Source: Rehmannia glutinosa (Eukaryota > Streptophyta > Magnoliopsida > Lamiales > Orobanchaceae). Taken from it: 64,000 bases of DNA. Positions 1 to 12,185 of this stretch are shown in pieces. The position numbers and the translations under genes were made by a program. The stretch lies in the NCBI GenBank assembly GCA_016081115.2, contig JABTTQ020002540.1:434001-498000 (forward strand). Direction: 5' to 3'. Each line of letters opens with the position of its first letter. The first letter of the stretch is position 1. The notes beneath the pieces were generated by a model. The model worked only from the letters and a program-made list of their open reading frames with translations, was not told where the DNA came from and did no database searches.

Positions 1-3000
1 ACAAACGCTTCCTCTCCAACCAAGAAGAAAGCCGCCCCTGCGGCTACCAAGAAATCTTGCCCCTGCAGAAAGAAAGAAAACCAAACATGCACACTGCCCC
101 GCAGAGTGAGTCACCCGCCCACGGCCGTGTCAGTGTCACCCGCTGCTGCGGATCGAGAAGGACTCACAAATTCCTTCTCTCGATCGTCAAAAAAGAGGAG
201 GTCGACAAACCTAGACGGCCAGCTCCTCGAAACAAACACAAGCACCGGCCCCGGCCGCCCAAGACTCGAGAGGACACCGTCTCGAACGAGAAATCCCTGC
301 GGTACAAACCAAGAGACGAAGAAGACTTGTAAAGCAATCCGAGCAGGAGAAACCGGTGAGTCGGCTACTCGGCTAGCACAAATACAGGAGACTCTTGGAG
401 AAGTAGAGTCTCGGATGTAATTGATGAAATGACCAAGTCTGAAGGTGATCAGCAGAGAGCAAACTGAAGACACAATTTGTAGCTCACACAAGTGAAACTC
501 AAGAAGAACCGCCCAGCGAGATAGTGATGTAATGATCCTATCTCCACCTTACCCGAGACATCGAGAATCGTCTGCGTGAGTGGAGAAAATGGAAGTTGAG
601 CAAGTCAAGGGAGCAGTTCCAACGGCTGAATTCATAGAAGAAGAAGAGGAGTGCTAAATTTCCTTGGATTATCCACGCTGTGCTCGGCTCTAGATGAAGA
701 CAAGCTGGCTTGAATATTCTGCAGATCTACAAGGACACGGAGAGAGAAAAGCAAGTGAAGAAGCGAGAAGCACGAGAAAAGGCAAGTATCGCCTATCTCG
801 GCACCACGAACACTTCCATCCTCTCCTTGATGTCTTCTCCGCGAAAGTGACGAGGAACAGAGAGAGAATACCGCTGCCCGCGGAAAATTGCGGATCATCG
901 GCAAGCATTGCGTGAATCAAGAATCCTTCACGAGCAAAGAGCGATGGAGGACAGGAGAGTCCTCGAACACGGTGGAAATCGATCCAATGGGAGTGGTTGA
1001 CAAATAACGATGTTCCGCTTGACTAACTCGGAAGGCAATAAGGAGATGGCGATGAAAGCGGGCTAGTGGGGACCCGGTCGAGCCAACCCCTATTGAAGGT
1101 GTGCCACCACGCCCCAACGGTGAACCATCAAGCGCAGCAGTAGGGAGTTTGGAGACGAGTGACCCCACTCCAAGTCACTCGGTGGTGCTCCGGGGAAACT
1201 CCCTCCAGCTGCGGCAAGGTCGGAGGATCTTTGAGATGACTCCACAAAGAATGTAGGAGGCGAAGCAAAGAAAACTCAAACACAAGAAGAACGACAAGTT
1301 GCCATCAACGAAGCTCAGGCGATTGAGACTGCTCATCCGGTGAGGTGTCAACTCGAAGGCTAATGACGCGCTGATGCGAGTCGAGGCACTGAGGAAGAAT
1401 GACCACAGGAGTTAACACTCAGGCGATGAAAGCGCAATCCATGGGGTTGAGACTCCAATGGATGTCCTTTGTAGAAGACCCTAAGACAGTGACATCGTCG
1501 AAAGGGAAGACAAGGCCTCGCAGCCAGAGAGAGGCCTATTTGGAGAAATGAAGGCCACGGGAGGTTGAGACTTCCGGGGTAACACACCAAGTAGAGAACA
1601 TCCTCCCGCAACCATCGATCCATCCGAGAAGGAGATCGGCGCACTTCATGATTCCCAGGACAACCACGATGTCACCTTTGCGGGATGAAGGCGAAGAAGG
1701 AAGCTCGAGTCAACTCCCATGACAAATCCAAAAGACTTCATGCGGATGTTCGTGTACGAGCAAGTCGATCCCAAGACTACTCGTCGGACCTTTAATTTTG
1801 ATGATGAGCCACCAATGGAAATCTCATCATCGTCCGATGACGCTTCCGATAAGGCCGAGGACGGTCTACTCAAAAGGAGAAATTTGAGACCAATGTTTTT
1901 GTTAAGGCAAGTGAGGCTCGGCAAGCCGAGTCTCTTGCACCACAAACCCAATTTGAACGAGAGACCACTGCTCGGCTCCTCAAGCCACGCGGTGGATCTA
2001 TTCCCGAGAAGAACTTCACGTCCACCGCTTATCATCGAACAAATCCCGGATGGCGGTGATGAATCCTTTGTGGAATCTTTCCCATTCTCACTTTGGAGAT
2101 ACGAGAACTCCATGAAAGAGTCGGAAAATGAGCAAGCACGCTACCACGCAGACCAGCTCTGTTTTTCACTCGAGCACCATTGTTCAGCCGACTTGATTTT
2201 GGATTTGTATGGCCATCATTACAATGTGAAGAATCACCGAGGTACGAGAAGTGTTCAAGGCACTCTTTCTTTGAAGTTGAAAAGATGGAGAGGCATCGAG
2301 GCCTCCTTGGATATGCGCTGGACAACAGAGATGCCAACCTCACGGTGACTTGAGAGGCATCACAATCAGGATAAGGGAATGGTGGCAACAAAGAAAGCAA
2401 TCAATGCGTGTGGAACAGGTGAGATACTTGACAATTATTCAACAAGCTGCTGGTGTGGAGAGTGAAAATGTTGACGCGAAAAACGGCTGCGGGAACACAT
2501 TGAACATATGCACGAAGCTCACACCGCCGAGATCAAGTAGCTGCGTGAGCGAAATGCAAATGATATACAGCGTTTGGAAGAACACATGACAAGAAAATTC
2601 AGCCTTCTCATGGTGAGATGAAGCGATTTCATTGCAGAATCCAACGCTACTCGATCAATTCGTGCGGCAAAAGATACAACGCAGCAGACTTGAAGCAAAA
2701 TTCAACCATCGAAGACTCGACTTCATGCTTTTGACATGTTCCCGGGGTTCCTCTATCCTTTGATGATGCCAAAAAGGGGGAAGAGGAATACCTTAAAGCA
2801 AACAAAATCATTTGAAAAGAAAGGAGCGGTGACAAGGAACAGTGAGAAGGAAAATCGGTGAGGAAATTTTGAAATGAAGAAAGGAAAATCTGTTTGAGGG
2901 GAAGGATCAAAGAATATGACCTTGATGATTGCACAAACCCCCAACAGGTCTGTCACGGTGACATTATAAGCGACAAACTCCCGTGACTCGCCACTCCAAC

Positions 3001-3965
3001 ACTCTGCTTTGTATCTATGGTGAGAAGAGAAAAGAAATTGAAGCGAGGGATGAAGGAGGTGGAAGGAAGAAAGGATGCCAGGGTGATGAACATTTTGAAA
3101 GAACACGGAGGCATTCCGTCGAGAGAGACACGTATGCCATTTCGGATGTCGGGACAGAGCCAAGATCGGTTGGCGAATTCAAAACGCTCGAATCTAAAGG
3201 TTATTTTGCAAATTTGTCCTTGGCTCAAGCTTGGGATCATCTTGGGAAAAGGGTCTCACACTATGTGAAGAAGGTTTGACAGACACAGACAAACCGTGAT
3301 CCTCTGCTGGTCACTCCGCCGGGCACTGTTTGGAAAGAAGAAGGCCCCAGTGCGATATACGCCCAGAGGTAGAGGAAGAAGCGGCGAGTGGAGGAAGAAG
3401 CTTGGACTGGGCTCTCGCCCAAGAATATTGAATACGTAGATCCAGGGAAAGAAAGGAGGGATCTCTTGGGCTGGCTTGACCATGTGGCGAACTTGCAAGT
3501 GGCCAAAACCAACGCGAGTATGCAAGAAGGATAGAAGAAGAAAACAAGAGACAAACTCGGCTATGGCGGGAGAGAGAGGGGAAAGAATAAGGAAAGATGA
3601 AAGCTGCCAGGAAGGCATATGAGAAGAAAAAAAAGCGGTGATGGCGAGAAGAAAGAAGAAGAGAAGAAGATTGATCAAGATGAAAGAAGGAGGCAATGAA
3701 GGAGATGAAGTGTTCTTTGTCCAACCCTTCGTGTATTTTATATGTAAATACATACAATGTAAGTCTACGTAATAATGCCATAAATTTTTTTGACAATTAC
3801 ATACTCGATACACCTTGTACTTGATTGTGTTAAGTACAAGAATGATATGATCAATAAAAAGATTGATTATGCGCATACATTCTATGTCAATACACTATCT
3901 GTATGTATCTTTGTTATTTGCATCTTTGTATGATTTAAGTTTTGGCATCATCAAAAGGGGGAAAT
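1..3965 (+). mobile_element. 3' internal region of a SIRE-like copia retrotransposon, decayed
   Basis: This stretch runs directly into a polypurine tract and an LTR, so it is the 3' internal part of an LTR retrotransposon on the plus strand; its 5' half lies outside the window. It is purine-rich and broken by stops. The longest plus-strand ORF, 1719-2348, has an acidic Ser/Asp stretch (EISSSSDDASDK) but no domain I recognise. In SIRE-type elements the region after pol often encodes an env-position protein, so this may be its remnant; that is inference. The long minus-strand ORFs at 3256-3876 are pyrimidine-rich shadows. Confidence 0.55.
3953..3965 (+). promoter_or_regulatory. Polypurine tract
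   Basis: AAAAGGGGGAAAT sits immediately before the LTR start TGTTAGG, the usual plus-strand primer position of copia elements. Confidence 0.75.
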
Positions 3966-5513
3966 TGTTAGGAATTTTATTGTTTAGATTTTGATGAGTG
4001 CCATGTAAAACTTAGAATAGAAAGTTAGCTCCCAATTCTTGCTTTGAAATGTATTGTAACAATTAGAGTGCGCCAAAAGTGAGTTAAGTCGCCCCTACGC
4101 TCCAACTTGCAAGAAGACAAGCGAAGGCTTGAAGGAAAACTTCTGTTTGTGAGGCATTTGAGTACAACAAAGAAAATGACGGGAACTCGATGAAGAAGCG
4201 GTGAGATGCGGTGAGTGGAACATCAGTCAAGTCAACTCAAGAGAAGACAAGTCTCAACCTCAACCTGAAGTGACGAAGAAGAGTCATCCGATGATTGGAA
4301 GGCGACTCTAAGTCACCTGGGGAAAGCGAGGAAATGCGATCAAGTCGAGATAAGCGAAAAAGAACCGTTGTACGTAAATCAAGAGATTTACTTAAACAAG
4401 TAATATCTTCATACTACCTTTCTTGGAGTGCTCGAGTCCCGAGGAAGCGTGCAAAGAAATGAACAATGGGAAGCACTACACCGTGTCGAACTACGAAAAG
4501 GTGATAAAACATTTCATACGAGGAAATGGCAATTCCAAGAAGTGCAAACCAACGATCGCAAAGTGATTTTCAAAAATGAGCCTATCTCTTCAACGGGCAA
4601 ATTTTTGAAAGTTCACTATAAAAGGCCGAGGAGTTTGATTGAGAAAAAGGATCGTGGATGACACACACGTGAGATTTACAAGCTTATCAAAATTGAAATA
4701 TTCTCAATCCTCAAGCTACATCTCGAAGAACATCAATCCAACACTTACCTGTGAAGGAAAGAGAACTTCAATCGTTGAAGAGGAAACTCATCGAAAACAA
4801 GGGGTCTACACTCGAAGGATTGTAGAAAGGTTTGCGTGAACAAGTCTTAAGCGTTTGGAGGGCTTCGTGATCAAATCCAAAGTGCTTGAGCAAGTGAGTT
4901 TAATGAAAGTAGCAAAGCGGTGCCACTGTGAAGAAGGCGAGTCGTCGAGAAGCCGGTGAGTGAGTGAAGGCGTCTCAGTGCATCGAGTCCCAAAGGATCA
5001 AGTCATTTGTTGTGATCAAAACACTTGTATACGGACATTACCACTTTGTAAAGCGATCATTACTTAGTGGATTCCTCCGGGGAGTTGGAGAAGAGAGGAG
5101 TAGAAGAATTACCCCATCTTGAACCTCTATAAAAACTTCTTGTGTCATTTACTTTCTGACATTTAAATATCGCACTTTTAATTGCTTATATCTTTGATAA
5201 ATTTGCTATCCATCGATAATTTATAAGTATCTAAATCAAAATGTAAAAACTTGCTTAAACAAACTTAAGGGTGTTAAGTCTTGAAAAAAACAAAACCTGA
5301 CTAAGTCAAATTATAATGGTGAGTTACTCTACTAATGTACTCGGAAAGTGCATTTGAGAGATTAACTCTCTTGAGTGACTAATTCGATTGTCCATCAAGG
5401 ACACAACTGGTGTGTAGAACTCAGTAGATTTAAAAAGCCTAAATCGAAAATTTGGTAAGGTTTATTCAACCCCCCCCTTCTAAACCTTACACTTACACCC
5501 CTTGGGACCTACA
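3966..5513 (+). repeat. 3' LTR of the SIRE-like copia element
   Basis: The LTR begins TGTTAGGAATTTT right after the polypurine tract and ends CTTGGGACCTACA, 1548 bp later, giving the canonical TG...CA. A TATAAAA box lies near 4617. A run of C at about 5470 is typical of copia LTR 3' ends. The partner 5' LTR is outside the window. The next base starts MULE sequence, so the element seems to have inserted into the MULE relic. Confidence 0.75.
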
Positions 5514-5568
5514 GGCACGATATGTGCACATATCCATATCGTGCCCATAGGTATTTTGGGCACATATC

Positions 5569-5631
5569 GTGTCGTAGGCTATTTTTGGCACGATATTTGG
5601 CACATATCGTGCCCAAAATAGCCTACGACAC
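5569..5631. repeat. 28-bp inverted repeat (hairpin) with ATCGTGCC core
   Basis: Arms 5569-5596 and 5604-5631 are complementary over 28 bp with one mismatch and a 7-nt loop. Both contain the GGCACGATAT / ATATCGTGCC core of the MULE family's intron-1 repeat array. Confidence 0.85.
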
Positions 5632-5799
5632 AATATCGTGCCGCATCATCTTCTTCATATAATCGTGCCCCATCATCTTCTTAATTTAATCGTGCCGCTC
5701 ATTTTCGATAACCAGAAAAAATATACCCCATTTTTATACATATATTTCGAACATTCAAAAAAAATTCGAACTTTATCCCATGAGTTTTGAGAAAGATAC

Positions 5800-5952
5800 C
5801 TGCTCTTGAGCGGAGGAAGACGGAGCGGAGGCTGTGACGGGAGTGGTAGAGGTGGCAATAGCATCGACGGGAGTGGCGATAACAGCGATGGGAGTGGTGA
5901 TAGCAGCGACGGGAGTGGCGACGGGAGCGGTATTGGGCACGATTGAATCCAT
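5800..5952 (-). pseudogene. First exon of the MULE-borne DUF1985/Ulp1-type gene (relic)
   Basis: The exon opens at 5952 with MDSIVP, the same start as the exon at 47833, then becomes Ala/Thr/Pro-rich with repeated ATPVA-like units. It ends at 5800 before a GT donor (GTATCT), exactly 51 codons, phase 0. The 47833 copy has 38 codons, so this low-complexity part changes length between copies. The remaining exons are gone; truncation by the copia element makes it a relic. Confidence 0.6.
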
Positions 5953-6193
5953 GGATGGGGGAATTTTTTTCTTCTTGCACGATTAGGGTTTTGTCTTTTT
6001 ACTTTGATTTTACTTTTGCTTGTATATGTACATAAATGATATACATACAGTTATATACGATTTTAATGTCCCTTCAATTTCAAAATTCAAAAGCCACCAA
6101 CTTAAAGAGGGGTAATTTTGTCAATTTGGGTAGAAAATAATTTTTGTTATGTTGGTGGTTAGAAAAGATAGTGGGTACTTAAAAATTTTTCCC

Positions 6194-6628
6194 TTACTTT
6201 ATTCGACTATTTATAATACAACAAAGTCTATAACATCAAGTGGATTATTAAACCCAACAATATATTCTATCGAAAGGAAAGAGATTACAAACTCGAAATG
6301 TCATTATGAAAGTAAAGACTTTACCTGTCAAAAAAAAAAAATGAAAGTAAAGTCTCTATAAAGAGATGTAACACCTACATATTAATTTAATAATATATTC
6401 ACAACATGCACTTGGTTATTATTATATTATTATTTTCTTTGAAAGTAACATGCACTTGTTATTGAAATTCCATTTCTTAGAATCTACATCAATCACGTGA
6501 CAAAGATAATTCATTTATATGTGATGACCTGATTGGATTGAATCAGATTTAAAAGAAAATAATATTGTGAATTAAAGTGTCGAAAGTGTTTCTCATAAAC
6601 TGGTAGAATAATAAAATTATTTTAACTA
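6194..6628. other. AT-rich spacer, nothing recognised
   Basis: No ORF with recognisable content, no RNA gene and no clear repeat boundary is visible. Confidence 0.6.
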
Positions 6629-7287
6629 TGGGTGTCAATTTCAAACCCGACACACAAACCCGATACGAACATAACACAAAATTAATGGATATGGGTCCAG
6701 GCTTCATGGGTCCGGGTCAAAAATGGGTCGAACCCGAATAATCTGTCAACTAAACAGGTCGGGTTCGAGTCAACCTACTATGACCCATTTAACTCGTCTA
6801 ACCCATTTGTAAATTTTAAAAAAAATAAATAAATAATTAATTGTAAGAAAAAACAACAAACAAGACATGTCATTAAAACTTAAATGATAAAACCTCCTTA
6901 ATTATGTATTCGTTATTATTATGCATGTCTTTTTGAATATTGTCCTTAAAATATGATTAGTATATTATGTTATTTATGCAATTATGTTATTTTTTTTTGT
7001 ATGTTGTGAATTGTGATATTTTTTATTTATTGAATAGTGTATGATAATGATTGATTTAAAAAAATAAATTTATTCAGTTAAAACAATTAAATTTATATAA
7101 AAATAATTTTATTAAACGGGTTACACGGGTCGGATCCGGTTTGAAATGTGAAATAAGCGAGTCGGGTTCAGGTTCAAGATTCTGACACGAATAATTAAAC
7201 ATGTCGGGTTTGGGTCGACCATTTCTAACACGCCAACCTGCGAACCCAGACCCACGAACCCGGACCCAACCCGAATTGACTCCCCTA
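6629..7287. mobile_element. hAT-like non-autonomous element
   Basis: The left end TGGGTGTCAATT and the reverse complement of the right end TAGGGGAGTCAATTCGGG form short imperfect terminal inverted repeats. The element is flanked by ATTTTAACTA at 6619-6628 and 7288-7297, an 8-10 bp target duplication of hAT type. The subterminal parts are rich in CGGGT/ACCCG words. No transposase is present. Confidence 0.7.
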
Positions 7288-8004
7288 ATTTTAACTAGTC
7301 TGCAATTTAGTTTCAGTAATTCCATTTTAATATTCCACCAAATGGGTTCGCAGCCGGCAGCTTCATTGTTTCTGTAAAAAATCCTTCATTTAAACAGTAA
7401 AGAAATGGGCCAAATGGCATGCTTTTCAACCACACACTCTCATCTGAGCACAGTGAAATTAAAGTTAGGAATAATTACAAATGTAAAAAAAAACTATTAG
7501 CCTAGTAAAAACAAAAGGCAGTTATCTTTCAGAACTGGGCTTAAGCCCAGTGCAAATTCTGAGAAATTCTACTTTTATCTATAGACTATTTTTGTGATCT
7601 TTAATTTGTTATTAGTATATTTACCGTGTCATTAAGTATAAATTGTACTTAACTATTTGAATTGAGTATATATTCTAAGTATCAAATATATTAAAAAATT
7701 CATATGTTTTATTAGTTAAAAGCCTAACGGACCTAACTAAATAAATTTAACCTTTCGCTTATTGTGTCCATCGTGTCGTGTCATGCTTTTCGTGTTTTTA
7801 GCGCGTTATGTTTGATTTTAAATTCTAGGCCAATAAGGTTATCGTGTTGTATTCGGGCTTTAGTTTATCATGTCGAGTTGTTATTATTGGGCCGGTAAGA
7901 CCGATTTGTCTCCTCTAAGTACCATCATCTATTATGAAAATGAAAAGTTATCTGTTTTTTTAGTTTCTTTATTTTTAGTTATTGGATTCTTTTGTTTTGT
8001 GGCA
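7288..8004. other. AT-rich spacer, nothing recognised
   Basis: No coding signal is recognised. GGGCTTAAGCCCAG near 7538 is a short palindrome of unknown meaning. Confidence 0.5.
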
Positions 8005-8147
8005 AGAAAAAAATTATATGGAAAATAGAATATAATATGCTCATTTGATTGCTAATATAATATACCAGATGTATTTTTATGAAGTAGTTTATACTCTTTA
8101 TTGAGAAATAATATAGTCTTGTAATAATTTGTTTTATATGATATATA
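8005..8147 (+). repeat. Duplicated block copy 1, left part
   Basis: It starts AGAAAAAAATTATATGG and matches 28252-28390. In copy 1 the match is interrupted at 8147 by the nested MITE/Gypsy insertion and resumes at 15303. Confidence 0.8.
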
Positions 8148-8276
8148 GGGTGTGTTTGCAAATAACACTAAAAATAAGTGTTTTTTAGTTCTTTGCTTAA
8201 AAAAAGCAGTTTTTAGTGTTTGCATATACCAATTTCTGCTTCTAATTCTGCTTCATTTAATCAGAATCTAAAAGTA
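8148..8276 (+). mobile_element. Tourist-like MITE (family A), left arm
   Basis: The terminus GGGTGTGTTTGCAAA pairs with the right arm at 15214-15302, which ends TTTGCAAACACTCCC. An ATA trinucleotide flanks the outer ends (8145-8147 and 15303-15305). Copy 2 of the block (28385-28395) has the uninterrupted site. The arms align to the two halves of the intact relative at 40439-40779, so one MITE was split by later insertions. Confidence 0.8.
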
Positions 8277-8552
8277 GGGAGAGGTGATGAGAACCCATGG
8301 ACAAAAGGCCCGATGAATGTGATACCAATTGGTCCGGTGAGGCGAGGGCAAGGAAGTTCAAGGATGCACTAAATGGGTGATTCAAGTCATTGAAGCGAGG
8401 CCGAGAGTGCATTACGAAGGAGGAAAATGATCGGGTGGTCAGTTGATTAGCGTCGTCAACGGTCCGAGTCCACCTCAGGCCCGAGCAACTAAAGGATGCA
8501 AGAATACAAGCCACCTAGCTTCTTGAAGACCTCATAATCAAGTGCTCGATGG
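8277..8552 (+). pseudogene. 3' end of a Ty3/Gypsy polyprotein
   Basis: Broken frames read like the C-terminal tail seen downstream of integrase in plant Gypsy polyproteins: a PIGPVRRGQG-like segment, then a lysine-rich word and KWVIQVIEARPRVHYEG. It lies directly before an LTR, so it is the 3' internal end of an element whose body is missing. The exact end is uncertain. Confidence 0.5.
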
Positions 8553-9366
8553 TGTTGTATTCATTTATCATAGTTAGTTGTAGATTAGTTTTTATTTTGA
8601 GTCAAGTTAGTGTTTTGGAGGCCAAATAAACCTTTAAGGCGCGTTTTGAGTTGTTATTTTGAGTCAGGGACGAAGGGGGATAAAAGACTGAAGAAATCGA
8701 AGGAGGTAAAACTCGTGGAAAGCACGGCCTGGCCGTCTTAAGTACACGGCCGTGTTCGGACCCTTCGTCGTGAACACGGCCTGGCCGTGCTTCCGGGCAC
8801 GACCAGGTGTGGGAAGAGAGGAGCTCGTGGGGTTAGTGGAATGCACGGCCTAGGCGTGGCTTGGGAACACGGCCGTGTTCGGAAAATCCTTCGTGAACAC
8901 GGCCGTCTTCCGCTTCCTGGCACGTGTGTGGGGATGGGATCCGGCGGCGTCCAAACACGGTCTGGCCGTGTTTCTCTTGCAACGGCGTGTTTTTTACCGG
9001 ATTTCAAAATTTTCATGTTTTTGTTTGCTTTTCGATTTTAAAGTTGTTTTCTTGGTAAGTTAGGGTTTGAACCCTTTATAAGGGTGAACAACATTAATTT
9101 TCATTCGATTATCAATACAATTAAAATTTTTACTCTCAAATTGAGTGTTTCTCCAAGTGCTTCAAGATTTACGTTTCTTGTTGTAATTATCGACTTATTA
9201 GGCAATAATCCTTAATTGTTTGTGGCGTCTTCGCATACCGAGGTTCTTGCTTCGCTAAGCAACGGGTCGAGATTTTTCCACCAAATTAACCAAACTAGTG
9301 AAGATTCTGGGTTAACAACATATTATTGTTGGGTCATATTCACAATTGTTGATGCGGTTCACATCA
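8553..9366 (+). repeat. Ty3/Gypsy LTR with iterated ACACGGCCGTG palindromes
   Basis: The right end (CACATCA) is fixed by the adjacent PBS; the left end TGTTGTATTC is tentative. U3 holds about eight variants of CACGGCCGTG between 8716 and 8990, then a TTTATAAGG TATA-like box at 9075. Internal sequence lies on both sides: a polyprotein tail to the left, and PBS plus gag to the right. Confidence 0.65.
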
Positions 9367-9368
9367 GT

Positions 9369-9382
9369 TGGTAATCAGAGCC
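9369..9382 (+). promoter_or_regulatory. Primer binding site, tRNA-Met type
   Basis: TGGTAATCAGAGCC lies two bases after the LTR end and resembles the plant initiator tRNA-Met complement with one inserted A. Confidence 0.7.
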
Positions 9383-9733
9383 ATCTAGCAAGGTTAAGTC
9401 TATCCTTGTTCTTTGATTTTTGTTATTTTCCATAATTTCTCATAAACCCTAGTTCGTGATGGGTACGAAAAAAAAAACGAATAGCACAAAAAATTAGCGG
9501 GTAAAGAATCGTAAACCGCGTGAAAAAAATGAAAATTCTGGGAAATTCAAAAATTTAAACCCTAGTCTTCAATTTCATCTTTTTCGGTCCGTTGATTGGC
9601 TTGGTGATTTTCTTGGTGTGTTGAGGTGTACTTGCGACTGTCTGATTGGTTTATAATCGCGACAAGTGCGGGTACTTGGGGATTGTGAGTTGAGTGATAC
9701 ATGAGTGCATACACGTGAGGGAGTGATTTAAAC

Positions 9734-10915
9734 ATGACTGAGGAAAAACGACAACCGGCAAATTTAGGTAACAAGTTAGATATGGAGGTGATTGCAGACA
9801 TGTTAAAGAAGTTAATGTTGGAGACATACGGGAATCCCAAGGAGGTGCCGCGAATCGAGGAGCATGCTACTAGGGTACGGAGGCCTAGGAGGTTCGAATT
9901 AGAAGAGTGGGCGGGGCGAGATTGATGATTTTGATTAGAAAGGAAGCAAAATTATAATCCAGTAGAGGTCGGCGCGGAGAAAGGGGTGATCGAGGACGTG
10001 AGGATAGGAATTTAAGTAACATCAAAATGTAAATCCCCTCGTTCCAAAGAAATAGTGATCCGGACGCCTATTTGGATTGGGAGAGGAAGATCGAGAATGT
10101 GTTCGACTGCCAAAATTATTCCAAATTGAAAAAGGTAAAATTGGCATCAAGCGAGTTCTCGAATTACACAAGTGTTTGGTGGGATCAACTAATGGTCTCA
10201 AGGAGGAGAAACGGCGGCGGCCGGTTTCTACATGGGAGGAGAGATGAGGAGCCGATAAGACGCCCGTTTTGTTTCGAGCCTGGAGGACTACCACAAGGAG
10301 ATGGAGATGCTTATGGCCAGGGGAAATATCGAGGAGGACACAGAGGTGACTATGGCGGGTTTATCGTGGGTTTGAACACGCCCATTGCGGATACCGTCCA
10401 CCTACATCATCGCGTGTCGATCTCGAGGAGATGGTGCATATGGCGGTGAAAATGGAGAAACAACTCAAGAGGAGGGGTTTCAACCAACAAGCACCAAACT
10501 CTAACTCCAATGCATGGAAATCAAATTACACCAACAAAAGGAGGAGAAGAGTTCGAAGGTGGCGGATCAAAGGGGAGGGCACTCGAGCCTAAACCCATGA
10601 GTAAAATCGAATCCTCTCTTTGCTCGCACAAAGGATATTAAATGTTTTAAATGTCATGGGTTTAGGCATATAGCTAGTCAATGTCCAAATAAGAGGGTGT
10701 TGGTGTTGCGTGAGAATGGGAAATGAAGTCGGAGAGTGAGAGAGAGCGGGATTATAGTGATATCCGGAGTTGGAGGATATTAGGAGATGACGAGGCGCGA
10801 AGGGGGATCGTTATCCTTGGTGTCTCGGAGGGCGTTGAGCATTCAACCTAAGTCAGATGAGGGAGTCCAGCGAGAAAACATCTTTCATACAAGGTGTTTT
10901 GTCAATGGAAAGGTA
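9734..10915 (+). pseudogene. Ty3/Gypsy gag, broken
   Basis: It would encode the capsid/nucleocapsid precursor. An N-terminal 63-codon frame starts at 9734. A retrotransposon gag core follows at 10065-10240 (DAYLDWERKIENVFDC, then VWWDQL and RRRNG), and a VHMAVKMEKQLKRRG segment near 10440. A zinc knuckle CFKCHGFRHIASQCP (CX2CX4HX4C) lies near 10640. Frames shift repeatedly after 10200, so no full protein can be made. A reverse solo LTR splits the element at 10920. Confidence 0.8.
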
Positions 10916-10920
10916 TGTAG

Positions 10921-12185
10921 TGTAAGTCCTAGTGGCTACAATAATCTAGAGGGGAGTGAATAGATTATCCCGGTTTTTCAATTTTTGCCCTCTTTTTCGA
11001 AAGACTCAAGCAAAGATGAAATGCTAAATGCGGAAAATAAATAGCACACGTCGATTTATAGTAGTTCAACCCACCTAGGGCCTAATCTACTACCACCCCA
11101 GTATATCCGGGATGGATTTCAAAAAGAAAAAAAAGATTTTATTAATTTACCAAAAAATTAATACAACACCTTGAGGATTACCACAACCCTCTTTCACCAC
11201 CTTGAGGATTACCACAACCCTCTTACAACACCTTGAGGATTACCACAACCCTCTTACAACACCTTTGAAGATTACCACAACCTTCAAACTCCTATCACCT
11301 AGATCACCCAGTGTATTCTTACCACAAGAATACTCACAAGGATGTCTTGTGTTGAATGATGACCAAAAATCAAGATTACAACTCAATAATGATTGAAACA
11401 ATATGAGTACAAGTGTAATCAAGAATTGAAAGCCTAGACCTCAAATTTGTGCAAGTGAAAGTGTTAAGGCTAATACAACAAGATTTATGAAAGTGTTTGC
11501 TCAATTGCTCTTTGCTTGTATAGAGTGTTGTATCTTGTTGCTTGAATGAAGCCTCTATTTATAGGAGAGGACTTGGCTTTCATTTCCGGACATAGGCTCC
11601 TCCTCGGGGAGTGATTTCGCAAAAGAAACCATTTAAAAAGATCAATATAGTTGTTAGAAATCAATCCCACAAAATAGGAAAAGCATGAAAAACGCAAGCG
11701 GATAGTTTTTGATAAACAGGGGGTTCGACCGGTCGCGCAGAGATAAGATTGAAATTGAATTCTGCGAATTTTAACACAGGGGGACCGGTCGGAAGGTGCG
11801 CGGCCGCCGCCTTAGTGTGACCGGTTGCACTTGAAGAATTTTAAAACAGAGAAATGCGGAACAAAAATCCAACTCCAGTAAGTCGTCGCCGCGTCGACCA
11901 CCGGGTCGACCGGCCGCCCCGCCCCTATTTTTCTTACGCCCATTTTCTGTTTTCTCACTCAACTCAGTACGGGTTGCCCTATGTGGGCGGCCGTCGAACT
12001 GAAACAAATGTGTTGTCCAATTTTTAACGAAAATAAACTCCAAAAATACTCGAAAAATAGTAAAAGCATTTTAAGTTTATCGGAAGTATTTAGACAACAT
12101 TTAGGGACATTGTTTTGGTTTAAAAACTCATTTGAACAAAATCGAACATAATCATCAAAATCATGATAAAAACATTTATCTAACA
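10921..12185 (-). mobile_element. Solo LTR of the copia family at 20886, reverse orientation
   Basis: It runs from TGTAAGTCC to TCTAACA and is the reverse complement of the LTRs at 20886 and 26891, including the reversed TATAAATAG box at 11555-11563 and GACCGGTCG-type motifs near 11725-11920. TGTAG at 10916-10920 and 12186-12190 is a 5-bp target duplication, and the Gypsy reading frame continues across it. No internal sequence remains, so it formed by LTR-LTR recombination. Confidence 0.92.

Larger units (their letters stand above)
5514..6193 (-). mobile_element. MULE terminal fragment, same family as the MULE at 47457
   Basis: Read on the minus strand from 6193, it starts GGGAAAAATTTTTAAG and matches the left end of the MULE at 47457 through the terminal repeat, the first coding exon and the start of intron 1 with its ATCGTGCC repeats. 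The fragment stops at the copia LTR at 5513, so only about 680 bp of this second copy is left. Confidence 0.8.

Noticed and set aside
1646..2113. 155-codon minus-strand ORF
   Set aside because: Complement of the plus-strand acidic frame; the element's orientation is plus, so this is a shadow.
3256..3876. 206-codon minus-strand ORF
   Set aside because: Composition is the pyrimidine-rich complement of a purine-rich retroelement region just before its polypurine tract; no domain, and overlapping ORFs exist in several frames.
8716..8990. Possible CRISPR-like array of regularly spaced palindromes
   Set aside because: Units are short, variable and unevenly spaced, lie inside a plant LTR, and there are no cas genes; CRISPR does not apply to a plant nuclear genome.
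8738..9041. Overlapping Arg/Pro/Gly-rich ORFs on both strands
   Set aside because: They are produced by the iterated CACGGCCGTG array in the Gypsy LTR U3.
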